This document shows, piece by piece, positions 1 to 11,129 of a stretch of 64,000 nt of DNA (the first letter of the stretch is position 1; every line of letters begins with the position of its first letter). The position numbers and the translations under genes were made by a program. The DNA is from Impatiens glandulifera (Eukaryota > Streptophyta > Magnoliopsida > Ericales > Balsaminaceae): positions 28,081,819 through 28,145,818 of the forward strand of contig NC_061868.1 of the NCBI RefSeq assembly GCF_907164915.1, read 5' to 3'. The notes under the pieces were generated by a model. The model ran no database searches. It saw nothing but the letters and a program-made list of their open reading frames with translations, and was not told the origin of the DNA.

Positions 1-1535
1 GCCTTTTCCTTTCCCTAGAACATCGACATGTTTAGGAACTAGAGCTGGTTCTCTAAAGAAAATGCCCTGAGTCCTTCGGGCTTCCCTAAGAAAGGAAAAT
101 GGAGACAGTTTCTTATAAATAACATTCTCTAGAATGACAACAGTAGTAGGAACAACAACCGTCTGGACGAGTACATCTTTAGCAATAATAGCAACTTCGG
201 CCGCCACTGGTTCAACAGATAAGACAGTTGTGTCTTCCCCTTAAATATTCTCAACAAGTCAATCAACTGGCTCAACAGTTGGTCGATTAGCTTGTTTCAC
301 TACGTTAACTTTAATAGATGGCGCTACGACCAAAGCTGTAGAAGGAAGTACCTTGGAGGGCGTCGTCTGACTAGTAGCACGGGTGATCGACTTCAACAGG
401 TTTTTGTGGTTAATAGTTAGAACATTGGCCAAGGATAAGAGTGTGGAAACCTTAGAGGTCGTCTAAATGGGAGTATACACCTCCATCGGATGAGTCGTGT
501 TGGTTTCTGTCTTACCATCAACAGGCGCAGATGTCACATCCCTCTCCTTCATTGGGATAGCTAATGGCGACGACAAAACAGAGGATAGAGGAATAATAGC
601 GATAGGGTTTTCCTCGACACTCGCCCTTTTAGGAATGGAGTCAACTTCTCCAGAATCCCTAATGTGTACCCTTTTATGGCTATTGGAGCTTGCAGCGGAC
701 TCCCTAACTGAATGCTTATCCTTCTTCGCACGAGTCTTACGACTAAAAGTCGCAGGATGTTTGGACCGAGTGATCGACTGATCACTCGTCTGTTGAGTAG
801 AGGACTTAAACTTCGATTCCTTGACGATTTTCATACGCGCCAGGAAGTTTTCACGGTTACGCACGTCATTATTCAGCAAGGGTTAACAGTCGCACCCCCG
901 CCTACTAAGACTTGTAGATGCTCCAAGAGCCAGCCGAGTTGGACTAAAAAACCCACACTCTACTTGTTAGATGGAGAAACCATCTGGAAAAGAGTGGAGA
1001 AGAGAACGGATGCCTAGTTCAGTGGCACCCCCTTGGTTATGACCGTCATATACTTGAAGCGGTCTTGAGTATATGAGTCAAAGGACCCTACTCTGCCCTA
1101 AATCGATTTCTCCACGATATCATTCAAAAGGCAGAAAGGTTACTTGAAGAGCTTCTTCTTCCCGTTGATATTTATCAGATCGCTGATGTCCGAAAATAAG
1201 GTTTGCATTTTCATCATGATCTCTGCCAGAACCGCAACGTTGAACGTGAGACCCTCCGTTGGAAGTTTAAAGAACTCAGCAAAAGAGGTTTCAGAGATAG
1301 AGATCTTGAAACCCTACACCATTGCCTCGATCGTATCATCAACATTCTTCCCGAAACTGAAGAACTCTCGGACTTCCTCTTCATAGAAAATAAAGTGACC
1401 ACCGAGGAACTTCTTTAGGCCAAACGCCTCTAGAGTTTTGAACATATCAACAACTTCCTACTATTCATATACATAGACAGATTCAAAATCTACCTGCAAG
1501 ATATTTTGAGAAAGTGAAACAATCTTCTTAGTCAT
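1..1535 (-). pseudogene. ORFx of element A, partial (continues past window start)
   Basis: Start ATG at 1535-1533, reading toward 1. The N-terminal part contains EVVDMFKTLEAFGL, FIFYEEEVREFF and ETSFAEFF, which align residue for residue with the ORFx of element B (EVVDMFRTLEYSGL, FIFHEKEVREFF, EASYVEFF). Further on, a Ser/Thr/Lys-rich linker (around 463-879) and the motif FREPALVPKHVDVLGKGK near the window edge match GEPRPFPKPVEVVGKGK in B. Several in-frame stops and probable frameshifts break it. It lies downstream of pol on the same strand, the place of env-like ORFs in SIRE elements, but I see no signal peptide or clear membrane segment. Function is unknown. Homology to B is clear; the family name is not. 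Confidence 0.7.
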
Positions 1536-1929
1536 ATTTGGTGTTTGAAGAGAGAAAGATTAGAGTTTCTAGAGAGAAGACAAAAGGCAAACATATTCTA
1601 GGGTTTTCAAAAAGATCTCAAGAATGGTGTGAAAATCTTTTTAGAGTGTAGGGCAGCCTTATATAAAATTTGAAAGGTCACATGTTCAAAAGACACCATT
1701 TTAAAACTAAAACATCATTTAATTAAAAACGTTTTCTCAAGAAGAGTCATCATTTAAAACCATCATAAAATCTATCATTAATTAAAAGACGTGCATTGAT
1801 TGACAGTTAGATGTATTAGTCACATTTTTAACATTGATAGACACGTATCTTCATGTTATTCGATATTTTAGAAATGCGACTATTCATTTTCTTGGCAGGT
1901 AAGGTACATGGATAGCTCATTAGACATTT
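1536..1929 (-). promoter_or_regulatory. Promoter and 5' leader of ORFx in element A
   Basis: A plant-type TATA box (minus-strand TATATAAGG, at about 1657-1669) lies about 125 nt upstream of the ORFx ATG. Upstream is a G-box-like AGACACGT at about 1840-1850, then the tandem palindrome array. Element B has the same order with nearly the same TATA-to-ATG distance. This implies separate transcription of ORFx; that is inference from sequence alone. Confidence 0.55.
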
Positions 1930-2500
1930 GACAGTTGTCCCACTCATCCGAAGATGAAATGTCTAATGAAGCACGTAGATAGACGTCGTCTATGTTATTC
2001 GCATGCCTTGCGTTTAAGCTGTGTAGGCATATGTTTGGACGACGTCTGATTACGCGCGTCTATAGACGCTTAGCATACGTCTGTTCAAACGGTGTCTGAT
2101 CATGCACGTATACAGAAGCTTAACATACATCTGTTCGGACGACGTCTGATCACGCATGTCTACAGACGCTTAGTATATGTTTGTTCGGACGACGTCTGAT
2201 CACGCATGTCTATAGATGCTTAAGCATACGTCTATTCGGACAACGTCTGATCATGCACATCTACATAATCTTGAGCATACGTCTGATCATGCACGTCTAC
2301 AAACGCTTCAAAATGCATCTGTTCGGACGACGTCTGATCACGCACGTCTACCGATGCTTCAACATATGTCTGTTCGGACGACGTCTGATTATGCACTTCT
2401 ACAAACGCTTAGCATATGTCTGTTCGGACGACGTTTAATCACGCACTTCTACAGATGCTTCAGACGTCTGCCTCACATTTAGACGTCTAACCAAGCTAAA
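1930..2500 (-). repeat. Tandem array rich in GACGACGTCTG, upstream of ORFx (element A)
   Basis: Roughly ten imperfect units of about 50 bp, each with a GACGACGTCTGATCACGC-like core and a second ACGTCTAC. The core GACGTC is palindromic. Overlapping plus-strand ORFs at 2181-2482 are translations of the repeat and not genes. The core resembles the array in the 5' LTR of the same element (9880-10450). Confidence 0.85.
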
Positions 2501-2614
2501 TTTTTTAAGTTGCTTAAGCATAATTTGTTCGATACATGGCTTCTTTAGATGACTGATCTGATCATCCCAATTCAAGACATCCGTCTATACACGTGTGTCC
2601 ACTTAATCAACAAA

Positions 2615-2636
2615 TTTCCCCCTCAATTTTTTCATG
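2615..2636 (-). other. Polypurine tract of element A
   Basis: On the minus strand a run of A, then TTGAGGGGGAAAT, directly before TGTTGATTAAGTGG, which looks like an LTR 5' end (TG start at 2612). It lies just past the RNase H end, where a plus-strand primer tract belongs. The sequence after it is U3-like but leads into ORFx and not into the U5 seen in the 5' LTR. Confidence 0.6.
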
Positions 2637-2689
2637 TTTAATGAAATTAAATTAATCTAGGTCTACAAGACCAAAAACATTTCTAAAGT

Positions 2690-5600
2690 AAGAAAAGTTA
2701 GTCTCGGGGAGTGGCTTCATGAACACGTTTGCCACTTATTGATCTATTGGAACATATTGAAGCTGAATATGCTTCTAACTAACATGCTCTTGGATTAAAT
2801 GGTGTTGGATGTCAATATTCTTCGCCCGAGAGTGCAACACCGAGTTATATGTGATTGTTATGGCACTGGTGTTGTCGCATAAAATTGGTGACTCGTCCTC
2901 CACATTGCTGTAGTCCCTCAACTGTTGTTGAACCCATAAGAGTTGAGAGCAACAACTGCCTGCAACAAGGTACTCAACCTCTAATATAGACGTTGCGACG
3001 ACGTCTGCTTCTTACTGAACCAAGAGATTAGTGGATCACCAATGAACTGACAAGTTCCATTGGTGCTCTTCTGATCGATCTTGCATCATGCATAGTCTGC
3101 ATCAGAATAACTAATTAAATTGAAACTGGAATCCTTTGGATACCATAGTCCCACATTTTGAGTTCCCATTAAATATTTCAAAATACGCTTAGCAGCAATA
3201 TAGTGAGATTGTTTAGGGTTAGCCTGAAATCTTCCGCAGACACCGACATCAAATAGAATGTCTGGCCGACTAGAAGTTAGGTAGATTAGAGAACCGATTA
3301 TCCCTCTATAACTGTGTTATCGACACTCTAGAAATCTTCATCCTTTTGTAGCTTGTTGGAAGAATTCATTGGAGTGGAAGTAACTGAGCAACTCTCCATT
3401 ACGAACTTCTTTAGTAGCTCCCTTGTGTACTTGGTCTGGTTGATGAATATGCCATCTTCAATTTGGCGAACTTGAAGACCAAGGAAGAATGTCAGTTCTC
3501 CCATCATACTCATCTCGAACTTGTCGTGCATCAACTTAGAAAATTTCTTACATAGTTTGGGGTTAGTTGACCTAAATATGATATCATCAACATAGACTTG
3601 AACAAGCAAGATATGAGATTCTTTAACAAATCTACACAAAGTTTTATCTACTATGCCAATTATGAAATCATGATCAAATAAAAACTTTGTTAAAGTGTCA
3701 TACCAAACTCTAGGAGCTTGCTTCAGACCATATAAGGCTTTGTCAAGTTTAAAAACATGATTTGGAAGAGTGTGATCTTGAAAACCATGAGGTTGTTCAA
3801 CATACACATCCTCATTTAAAATTCCATTTAAAAATGCACTTTTTACAATAATTTGGAAAACTTTAAAATTTTTAAATGATACATAAGCTTGGAAGATTCA
3901 AATAGCTTCAAGCCTAGCAATAGGGGCGAATGACTCCTCAAAGTCAATTCCTTTCTCCAAGACCACTAAGCTTGTTTTGAAAAACCCTTCTGGTTCCAAT
4001 AACTGATTGATCAGTCAGTCTTGGATTCAGATCCCACACCTTATTTCTTTCAAATTGATTCAACTCCTCTTGCATGGCATTGATCCAACCTGAATCAAGC
4101 AATGCTTCATTGATCTTCTTTGGTTAAATTTGAAAAATAAAAGTGGAATTTTCCATTTCATCCAATAATTGGTGTCTGGTTCTTAAAGGAGCATTAGGAT
4201 TACCAATTATTAACTCAGGTGGATGATCTTTGGTCCATTTGAGGCTTGGTCCTAAGGGATCAGATGTCTGGTCAGACGGCCCCGCAACATTCGAACTATC
4301 AGTCGTCTGCTGACTTGTAGTTTGGACATCTGGTTGAATATCATCTAGATCAGCCATCTGATTAGACGAGTATATCCTGTTGACCGTAGCTTCATCATTA
4401 CTATCAGATTCAAGATTTGTCACTTCTAATCTGTTAGCAGTTTTAATGAATTCATCTGAATTATTTTCAACAGTCAGAGTTCGATTATTATAAACTTTAT
4501 AAGTTTTACTGACTATGGAATATCCTAACATGATTCCAGCATCTGCCTTAGCATCAAATGCAGCCAAATGATTTTTCCCATTATTGTGAATAAAACACTT
4601 ACACCCGAATATCCGAAAGTATGAAACTTTAGGAATTCTTCCATAAAAGAGTTCATAAGGTATTTTTCTAAAGCGTTTATTAATCTTTGACCGGTTTTGA
4701 GTATAGAATGTTGTGTTTATGGCCTCTACCCAAAGTTTTTGAGAGACACATAATTCAGCAATCATAGATATCGCTGCTTCCTTTAGTGTCCTAATTCTCC
4801 TCTCAATAACATCATTTTGTTATGGAGTTCTAGCACTAGACAGCTTGTGTCTAATACCAGACTCCTCTAGGTAAGAAGTCAGACGTCCGTTGGTGAACTT
4901 AGTTCCCCGATCACTTCTAATCTTGATGATGCTTAAAGATTTTTCGTTTTGAAGTCTTCTAAGGATTTTAATTAAATTCTCATCTGTTGGATCCTAAGAA
5001 GGTAGAAAAGAACCCAAGTAAATCTTGAAAAATCATCAATTATGACAAGGGTATATCTCTTTCCTCCCAAGCCGTTTACTGGAATTTGACCAAACAGGTT
5101 CATGTGCAATAGTTTCAGGCATCGGTCGGATTGAGACTTCCCTTTACTTTTAAAAGTTGATCTGACATGTTTGCCTTACTTGAAAGCAAGACAGACCTTG
5201 TCTTTTGAAAACTTTAATTTTGGCATACATTAAACTAAATCATTTGAACAAATGTTGTTAATGGTTTGAAAATTGAGATGGTTTAATCTTTTATGCCATA
5301 GCCAATTTTAATCATTTTTTGGCTATCATGCATAAAAGATCAGACGTCATGTTTTTCCAATTCATTTTATAAGAATTGCCTACTCTCCTTTCGGTCAACA
5401 GAGTATTACCCTATTGATCCTTAACTAGGAAGGCATATTTTTGAAAATCAATAGTATAACTATTGTCACACATTTCACTGATACTTATTAAGTTGTAGCA
5501 CATGTTTTCAACAAGTAGCACGTTGTTGATGGTTAGGTTATCATGGATAATCTTACCCTTACCCGCAGTCTTACCCTTACTATCATCACCAAATATGATC

Positions 5601-5810
5601 TTAGGTCTAGTGCATTTCGTCACTTCGGTTAAAAGACGTCTATCTCCGGTCATATATCTGGAACAGCCACTGTCCATATACCAAACAGATTCCTCCAAGT
5701 AGCTGACCTGTTGTACCTACAAAGAAACATATTTACATCTTTTGGTACCCATATTCAATTGGGTCCACAGTTGATCAGTCCATTGAGAATCCATATTTAA
5801 GTTATTTTGA
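2690..5810 (-). pseudogene. Element A pol: protease, integrase, reverse transcriptase, RNase H (decayed)
   Basis: Pieces in order on the minus strand: protease box WYMDSGCSRYMTG (about 5660-5690); integrase zinc region and core with IIDDFSRFTWV (about 5040), IRSDRGTKF (about 4910) and IERRIRTLKEA (about 4800); integrase C-terminal part with FYGRIPKVSYFRIFGCKCF (4124-4765); RT with VEQPHGF, LDKALYGLKQAPRVWY and the catalytic YVDD (3328-3807); and RNase H with the AEAEYI-region equivalent decayed but the DNTSAITITYNSVLHS region readable near 2830-2900. Order PR-INT-RT-RH is diagnostic of Ty1/copia. Many stops and frame changes separate the parts, so no functional polyprotein can be made. Confidence 0.88.
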
Positions 5811-6007
5811 TGGATTTCTCATATTGTGCTTCAGCCAACTTTTATTTGGCTTCACATAAATGATCTCATCCTTTAATGTTAAATCCTCACAACTTAGATC
5901 AGTTCTTTTATCAGTTAAACTACCTCTGACAAAGCTTATTGCCTTAAGCTTGTCTTTCATCAGGTTTAACTTTTTTTAGACTTTTTTGGGCTGGCATTGT
6001 CAAATCC

Positions 6008-7397
6008 TTAACTGGATTTACATCCGACAGGGCTCAGTAGACTAATCTGTTGTCTGACTGCATCTTCAGACCTCATCCAGGAACTCACCACATAAGTCAG
6101 GCGTTGATTCTTAGATGAAAGAATTTGAACCTTTTCCTTGAGCTTCTCATTCTCAAATGAGAGCTCACCCACTTTGTTTTCAAAATCTTTTGGTTCAAAG
6201 GTTTGAGATGAAGAGATGTTAACAGTTTTATTTTTCAATCTCATCTCATTGAAAGAATCTGACAACTTCTTGTACTCAATGACCATATCATTGAGTGCAA
6301 CAGTTAAGTCATCTCTTGTGAATTCTTCTAAGGAGAAATCAAATCCCTCATAATCATCATCTTCCATGAAGAATGTGACACCTTCTTCATCACTGTCGCT
6401 GGATGAGGAGTCGTCCGTATCACTATCGACCCGCCCTACTTTGCTTGCAGCAACAATTAGAGCCTTCTACTCCTTGTTCTTCTTGTCATCTTTGCGTTTG
6501 TCATCACTCTTTTGCTTCCTGTATTGAGACTTGAAGTTTCATAGTTTATCACAATTAAAATACTTCAAGTTAGAGCTTGAGTTAGGATTGCTCTTTTTCA
6601 TGAATTTGCTGAATTTCTTCACGAAGAAAGCCATGGAGTCGCTGCTAATCTGCTCAGCAGTAGCCTTCACAACAACTGTAGTGATTGATGGTTCCTCAGA
6701 ATTCACCAACTCCTTGTAGTGATGATGTGGATGGATCCTCTTCATTCCTAGAGTTTATCTCAAACTCGTAGGCCTTTAGATCGGTAAATAAATTGTGCAG
6801 TTCCATCTTGTTGAGGTTCTTGGACTCCCTCATATCTATCGTCTTTATGTCCCACTCCCTGGGCAGAGCATGCATGACCTTGATTGCAACCTCTCTGTTG
6901 TTGTACGTTTTGCCCAGTTTGGAGAGATTGACGATGATCTTACTGAATCTTTCATCAAATTTAGCCATCTTCTCTCTAGAGCGCATCTTAATGTTGTCAA
7001 ACTGCTGCGTGGCAACCATGAGTTTGTTTTCTTTTGTTTGCTCATGGCTTCTGCACAATTGAACCAACCTCCTCCAAATTTCTTTGGCAGAAGTGCATGT
7101 GGTGATCTTACTGAACATGTTTTCATCTAGTGTCTTACAAAGAATGTATGTTGCCATGTTATCAAGGTTGTTTTTCCTCTTATCAACGACAGTCCACTCT
7201 GACCTTGGTTTCTCCTTTATCTCAGGAGTACCATCAGGGTTGGTAGTGGAGCTGGCCTTCATAATCTTTATCGGCCCATCGGTGATGACATACCACATGT
7301 CATCATCGAGTGCAGCCAAATGCGCCTGCATTCTCAGCTTCCTGTTGTCGTAGTTTTCCCTAGTGATCATTGGGAGTCTATTAATGATGATAGACAT
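6008..7397 (-). pseudogene. Element A gag (copia UBN2-type), decayed
   Basis: Starts at the ATG at 7397, about 40 nt past the primer site. The first 233 codons are open and show the copia gag core (LPMITRENYDNRKLRMQAHL, CKTLDENMFSKITTCTSAKEIWRRL, ALPREWDIKTIDMRESKNL). A frame change then leads into KFSKFMKKSNPNSSS and a ruined zinc knuckle (KYFNCDKL, then a stop, NFKSQYRK: the first and last Cys of CX2CX4HX4C are Phe and Tyr). The acidic and coiled-coil tail (VALNDMVIEYKKL, LSFENEKLKEKVQIL) follows to 6008. It is a clear homologue of the gag of element B, where the knuckle is intact. Confidence 0.88.
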
Positions 7398-7434
7398 GAT
7401 TCTGATGATTGATGCTTGAGAATAAAAAGCTTGT

Positions 7435-7445
7435 CTCTGATACCA
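7435..7445 (-). other. Primer-binding site of element A
   Basis: Minus-strand TGGTATCAGAG follows the LTR end CTAACA after a 2-nt gap. It is complementary to the 3' end of plant initiator-Met tRNA, the usual primer of copia elements. Confidence 0.85.
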
Positions 7446-7447
7446 CT

Positions 7448-7959
7448 TGTTAGGATCGGTGTCAAAAATAGAGACGAAGGTCTGACTATTGTTAACAGCT
7501 TATGACTTTTAATTCGATTTTAACTCTGTTAGAAGTTAAAACTTGTTTTTATTCTCCGCAAATCTTCACAAACTCTTGAACAAGTTCAAGTGCGGAATAG
7601 TTTGTTGGATTTGAAGCGTCATATAGATTAATGCAAGCAACAAAAAGTAAAGTACACAGGGAGTTTTATGGATGTTCGAAGATAAAACTCATACGTCACT
7701 CCTTCTTCCTCAACATGAAGGATATTCACTAGAAGACTTTGATTTAGTACAACGACTGCACAAACCCAGTTAGAAAACACATGACTTAACAACCGCCTAT
7801 TTCTGAACTTCTAGTTAACTCTCTATTGAACAGAACAATATTTGTTCAACCTACAATATTGAAATTTCACACCAAAAGAATAATAGATGAATTATAGAAT
7901 ATTCACAACGTGAGTACTTTTCTCTTGAGCTTTAGAGTGAGAGATATACAGATGGCAAG
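7448..7959 (-). mobile_element. Element A 5' LTR, R/U5 part
   Basis: From the LTR 3' end (minus-strand CTAACA, next to the primer site) up to the solo-LTR insertion. It shares a block with the LTR of B and the solo LTR: AAGTGCGGAA, then GGATGTTCGAAG and TACGTCAC near a CTTCTTCC run. The LTR resumes at 9524. Confidence 0.75.
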
Positions 7960-9518
7960 TGTTAGGAAATGAGTCAACAATAGTAGGGGGTTGACCAAGT
8001 ATTGTTAACCGCGAAAATCTTCTTTTGATATTAACTATGTTAGAAGTTAATATATGTTTCTATTCTTCACAAGTCTTCACAAACTCTTGAACAGAGTCAA
8101 GTGCGGAACTGTTTGTTTAGACTTGAAGCGTTAGATAAAATGTTGGAAGATTAGGAAAGTAAAGAACACAAGACACAAAGTTTGTTTATGAATGTTTGGA
8201 ACAAATCTCCTACGTTACCCATTCTTCTCAACCTTGAGAAGGATATTCACTAAAAGATTTGGTTTGAATACAATGCTTACACAAACTCAGTCGGACAACC
8301 AGGACTTAGACAATGTCTGTTTATGAACTGCTAGAACACAACACTCTGTTAAATAAAACAACCTCTATTTAACTTATAACACTGAATCTCACACAGAAAT
8401 ATTAATGAATGTAATACAACTAAATGATCTAGCAAGCTTGTAGACCTTTAGAACTTGAAAGCTTAAGCGCTTGAAAGAGAGTTCACACAAAATTGCAAAG
8501 CAGTAATGAAACAGTGTAAAACTCCAGAAAGTTTAGAGATATGGTCGGGGTTGAAAATTGTCCTCCAACTTCTTCTTAAATAGATAATACCTCAACTGAT
8601 AAATTTGCTTTAGAGGACACATGTCCTATTTCTGTTAGATGTGTTCCAGGGTTGTACATAAGAGAATATGCGTTTGATCGTGAATGTACTAGATGAAGAT
8701 AGTGCGCCGAATATCCTTTAGGAGATCGTGGTGTACTGGGAGCATACATCACATGAAGTTTGAATTAGTTTGGCACGTGGTAGTCTCCTATAGGTTTAGC
8801 TCAGCTACTATGTTAGGCTACCAACAATGAATGCTTGATCAAATACCGAATTTGATCAAGAACAGGAAACGCTTCATAAAATCGAACATGATATAATATC
8901 GGAAGCACCTTGTATAAAACCGAACTGGTTAAATATTGGGAGCGCCTTGTATAAAACCGAACTAGTTAAATACCGAAAGCGCTTTGTATAAAACTGAACT
9001 GGTTAAATACCGGAAGCGCTTGTATAAAACCGAACTAGTTAAATACCGGAAGCACCTTACACAAGATGAGCCAATCAAACTACCGGAAGCGCTTCTACAA
9101 AAATCGAATTGGACAAAATATTGGACGCGCTTCACCAAAATACCGAAGTGAACATAAAACCGGAAGCGCTTCTTCAAAATACCAAAGTTAACATAAAACC
9201 GGAAGCGCTTCTCCAAACACCAATTTGGACAAAATAACGGACGCGCTTCACCAAAATACAGAAGTTAACATAAAACTAGAAGCGTTTATCCAAAATACCG
9301 AAGTGAACATAAAACTAGAAGCGCTTGTTCATAAACTGATTTGGACAAAATACCGGACGCACTTCACCAGAATACCGAAGTTGATCAAATACCAAATTTG
9401 ATCAACTACCGGACATTTTCCTATTTTGTTTTTATTCACTTTATCCCTACACAAGAAAATTTTAAAACGCCTCAATATTTTTAATACACTTGAACTAATA
9501 AAAGACTTTAACTTAATA
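7960..9518 (-). mobile_element. Solo LTR of a related copia family nested in the LTR of element A
   Basis: The segment starts (plus strand) TGTTAGGAAATG and ends ACTTAATA, one base from a canonical CA end. It is flanked by GCAAG on both sides (7955-7959, 9519-9523), a plausible 5-bp target duplication. Inside it repeats the LTR layout seen in A and B: the AAGTGCGGAA block, a TATA-like TATTTAAG (about 8575-8590), the AGTGCGCCGAATAT block (about 8700) and a tandem array (8830-9415). Joining 7959 to 9524 gives a U5-to-TATA distance close to that in element B. No internal coding region accompanies it. Confidence 0.68.
8830..9415 (-). repeat. Tandem array of ACCGGAAGCGCTT units in solo LTR
   Basis: About fifteen imperfect units of 35-45 bp: TACCGGAAGCGCTT followed by ATAAAACCGAAC-like spacers. 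The core contains the palindrome AGCGCT. The minus ORF across 8962-9216 is translated repeat, not a gene. It occupies the U3 position held by AGAC/GTCT arrays in the LTRs of A and B. Confidence 0.85.
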
Positions 9519-9523
9519 GCAAG

Positions 9524-10616
9524 AATAACTCAGAGTGATCAAGAGAGCAAGTTGGTTAAAGTGATTCATCCATTGTCCTTGGGTATCAATTTATACTAAA
9601 AAAGCACAAACAGTCAAATCTTCTTTGTGGACACGTGTCATGTGTCTTTTGGACGGTCGCCAATAGTACGATAGTACAAGAGACTATGAGCATTTGGATC
9701 GTGGTCGTACAGGACTGATAGTGCGCTGAATATTCTCTGAAATTATGTTTTACCAGAAATGTATTACAAGGGAAATTAGAGTAATAATAGCGGACGTGGT
9801 AGTTGTTTATTTGTTATTTGAGCTAAATTGTCAAACTGTTGAAAAAAAAAACTGTAGACGAGTTGGATTAGTAGACGAATGCTTCCTTCATATGGCTACT
9901 GAAGCAAAGCATCTGATGTTGTTAGACGACGTCTGTTCGCACTCTTCTTCTGACCACTTCTGATGAAGATAGACGACGTCTACTCGCGCTCTTCTTCCAA
10001 CCACATCTGTTGAAGATAGACGGCATCTGCTCGCTCTCTTCTTCAGACCACGTCTGATGAAGATAGACGACGTCTGCTCACGCTCTTCTTCAGACCACGT
10101 CTGATGAAGATAGACAACATCTTCTCGCGCTCTTTTTCATACCACGTCTGATGAAGATAGACGATGTCTTCTCGCGATCTTCTTCAGACCACGTCTGATA
10201 AAGATAGATGACGTGTGCTCGCGCTCTTCTTCAGACCACGTATGATGAAGATAAACGACGTCTGCTCGCGCTCTTCTTTAGACCTCGTCTGATGAAGATA
10301 GACGTCGTCTACTCGCGCATTACTTAGACCACGCCTGAAGTAATTTAGACGACGTCTACTCGCAGATTACTATGACCACGTCTGAAGTCATTTAGACGAC
10401 GTCTACTCGCGCATTACTTAGACCATGTTTGAAGTAATTAGACGACGTCGGAATAAACAAACTTATTTTATATCTATACCTACACAAGGATAAATTACCA
10501 AACTTAGTTTTGTTCAAACCTCATTATCAAAATTATGCAATACATGTTCTTTAAAGTTAATTAATAATTTCTTAATTAATTAATTTTCTCTTTTCGTTAT
10601 TTAATTTAATCTAACA
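9524..10616 (-). mobile_element. Element A 5' LTR, U3 part
   Basis: Contains a TATA-like TTTATACT (about 9588), a G-box-like GGACACGTGTC (about 9638-9648), the conserved block GATCGTGGTCGTAC with AGTGCGCTGAATATTC (about 9692-9735), the tandem array, and a likely LTR start on the minus strand (TGTTAGATTAAATT at 10616). The outer boundary is inferred from the TG and from alignment with the LTR of B; the element's other TSD is outside the window. Confidence 0.65.
9880..10450 (-). repeat. U3 tandem array of element A (AGACGACGTCTG units)
   Basis: About eleven units of 47-48 bp: GAAGATAGACGACGTCTG, then CTCGCGCTCTTCTTC and AGACCACGTCTGAT. Each unit holds two inverted AGAC/GTCT half-sites. The short ORF at 9745-9963 is not credible. 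Confidence 0.88.
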
Positions 10617-10623
10617 CATTCCA

Positions 10624-10833
10624 ATGATAGAAGAAGATCACAAGCCTACGAATCAGAATCCTCCAAATAACAAGCCTCAGAATGAACAATCTCTGAATGT
10701 GAAGCCTATACATGAACAGGCTCAGGAAGAGAAGCCTAAGACTAAGCAGGCTTTGAAATACCATAATGAGAAGAGAAAAACTGAGCAGCCTTCGAATGAA
10801 AAAAATGAGAAGTCCCAGACTGCGAAACCTTAG
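10624..10833 (+). CDS. Short Lys/Pro/Gln-rich ORF, doubtful
   Basis: A 69-codon ORF rich in Lys, Pro, Gln, Asn and Glu with loose repeats of KP..NEQ. It begins right after the LTR edge of element A and stops before the CACTA region. I recognise no domain. It may be the remnant of a longer repetitive coding region cut by the neighbouring transposons. Confidence 0.2.
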   Translation: MIEEDHKPTNQNPPNNKPQNEQSLNVKPIHEQAQEEKPKTKQALKYHNEKRKTEQPSNEKNEKSQTAKP

Positions 10834-10899
10834 ACTGAGCAGCCTCGAATGAGAATTTTAAGAGTGACTATACATCCAATCTTGCCTCGTGCAATAGTT

Positions 10900-11110
10900 A
10901 AAAAGGTGTATTCACCGAGGAGAGTAACCGAGAGCGTTTGAAATCTCTCGGAAATAAAAATATAACCGAGAGAAACACTCCGTTCTTGCTGTTATTTATA
11001 AGACTCACCGAGAGCAAAGTTATGCTCTCGTTGATAAACTTTTACACCGAGGAGCTTTCTTTTATGCTTTAGTTGACTTTAATAAAAATCTTACTCTGAG
11101 GGGCCCTCGT
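10900..11110 (+). repeat. Left subterminal repeats of CACTA element
   Basis: Repeated CCGAGAG and its reverse CTCTCGG (for example ACCGAGAGCG, ATCTCTCGG, ACCGAGAGCAA, GCTCTCGTTG), spaced 20-40 bp apart. Arrays like this are the transposase-binding region in En/Spm-type elements (family knowledge). Confidence 0.7.
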
Positions 11111-11129
11111 TGAAAAACATTTATTTTGC

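Larger units (their letters stand above)
1..10616 (-). mobile_element. Element A: decayed SIRE-like Ty1/copia retrotransposon with extra ORF
   Basis: Reading on the minus strand from 10616 down, the order is 5' LTR (9524-10616 plus 7448-7959, split by a solo LTR), primer-binding site (7435-7445), gag, protease, integrase, reverse transcriptase, RNase H (ending near 2690), a purine tract (about 2615-2636), a U3-like cassette and the extra ORF. INT before RT is the copia order. The gag, the DSGCS protease box and the downstream extra ORF suggest the SIRE/Maximus lineage (inference). The coding part has many frameshifts and stops, so it is dead. The 3' LTR lies beyond the window start. Confidence 0.82.

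Noticed and set aside
497..1017. Plus-strand ORFs opposite ORFx of element A
   Set aside because: They lie antisense to a recognisable minus-strand coding region and have no similarity of their own.
1..1535. ORFx as a true envelope glycoprotein
   Set aside because: Its position fits env-like ORFs, but I see no signal peptide, glycoprotein Cys pattern or clear membrane anchor in A or B.
2181..2482. Two overlapping plus-strand ORFs of 85 and 88 codons
   Set aside because: They are translations of the ~50-bp palindrome array and show only repeat peptides.
6793..7353. Plus-strand ORFs opposite gag of element A
   Set aside because: Shadows of the gag frame, which has clear domain motifs on the minus strand.
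8962..9216. Minus ORF with repeated KRFRFYVNFGILKK peptide
   Set aside because: Product of the ACCGGAAGCGCTT array in the solo LTR.
9880..10450. CRISPR-like look of regularly spaced repeats
   Set aside because: The units are contiguous, imperfect LTR-internal repeats in a plant retrotransposon; there are no unique spacers and no cas genes.
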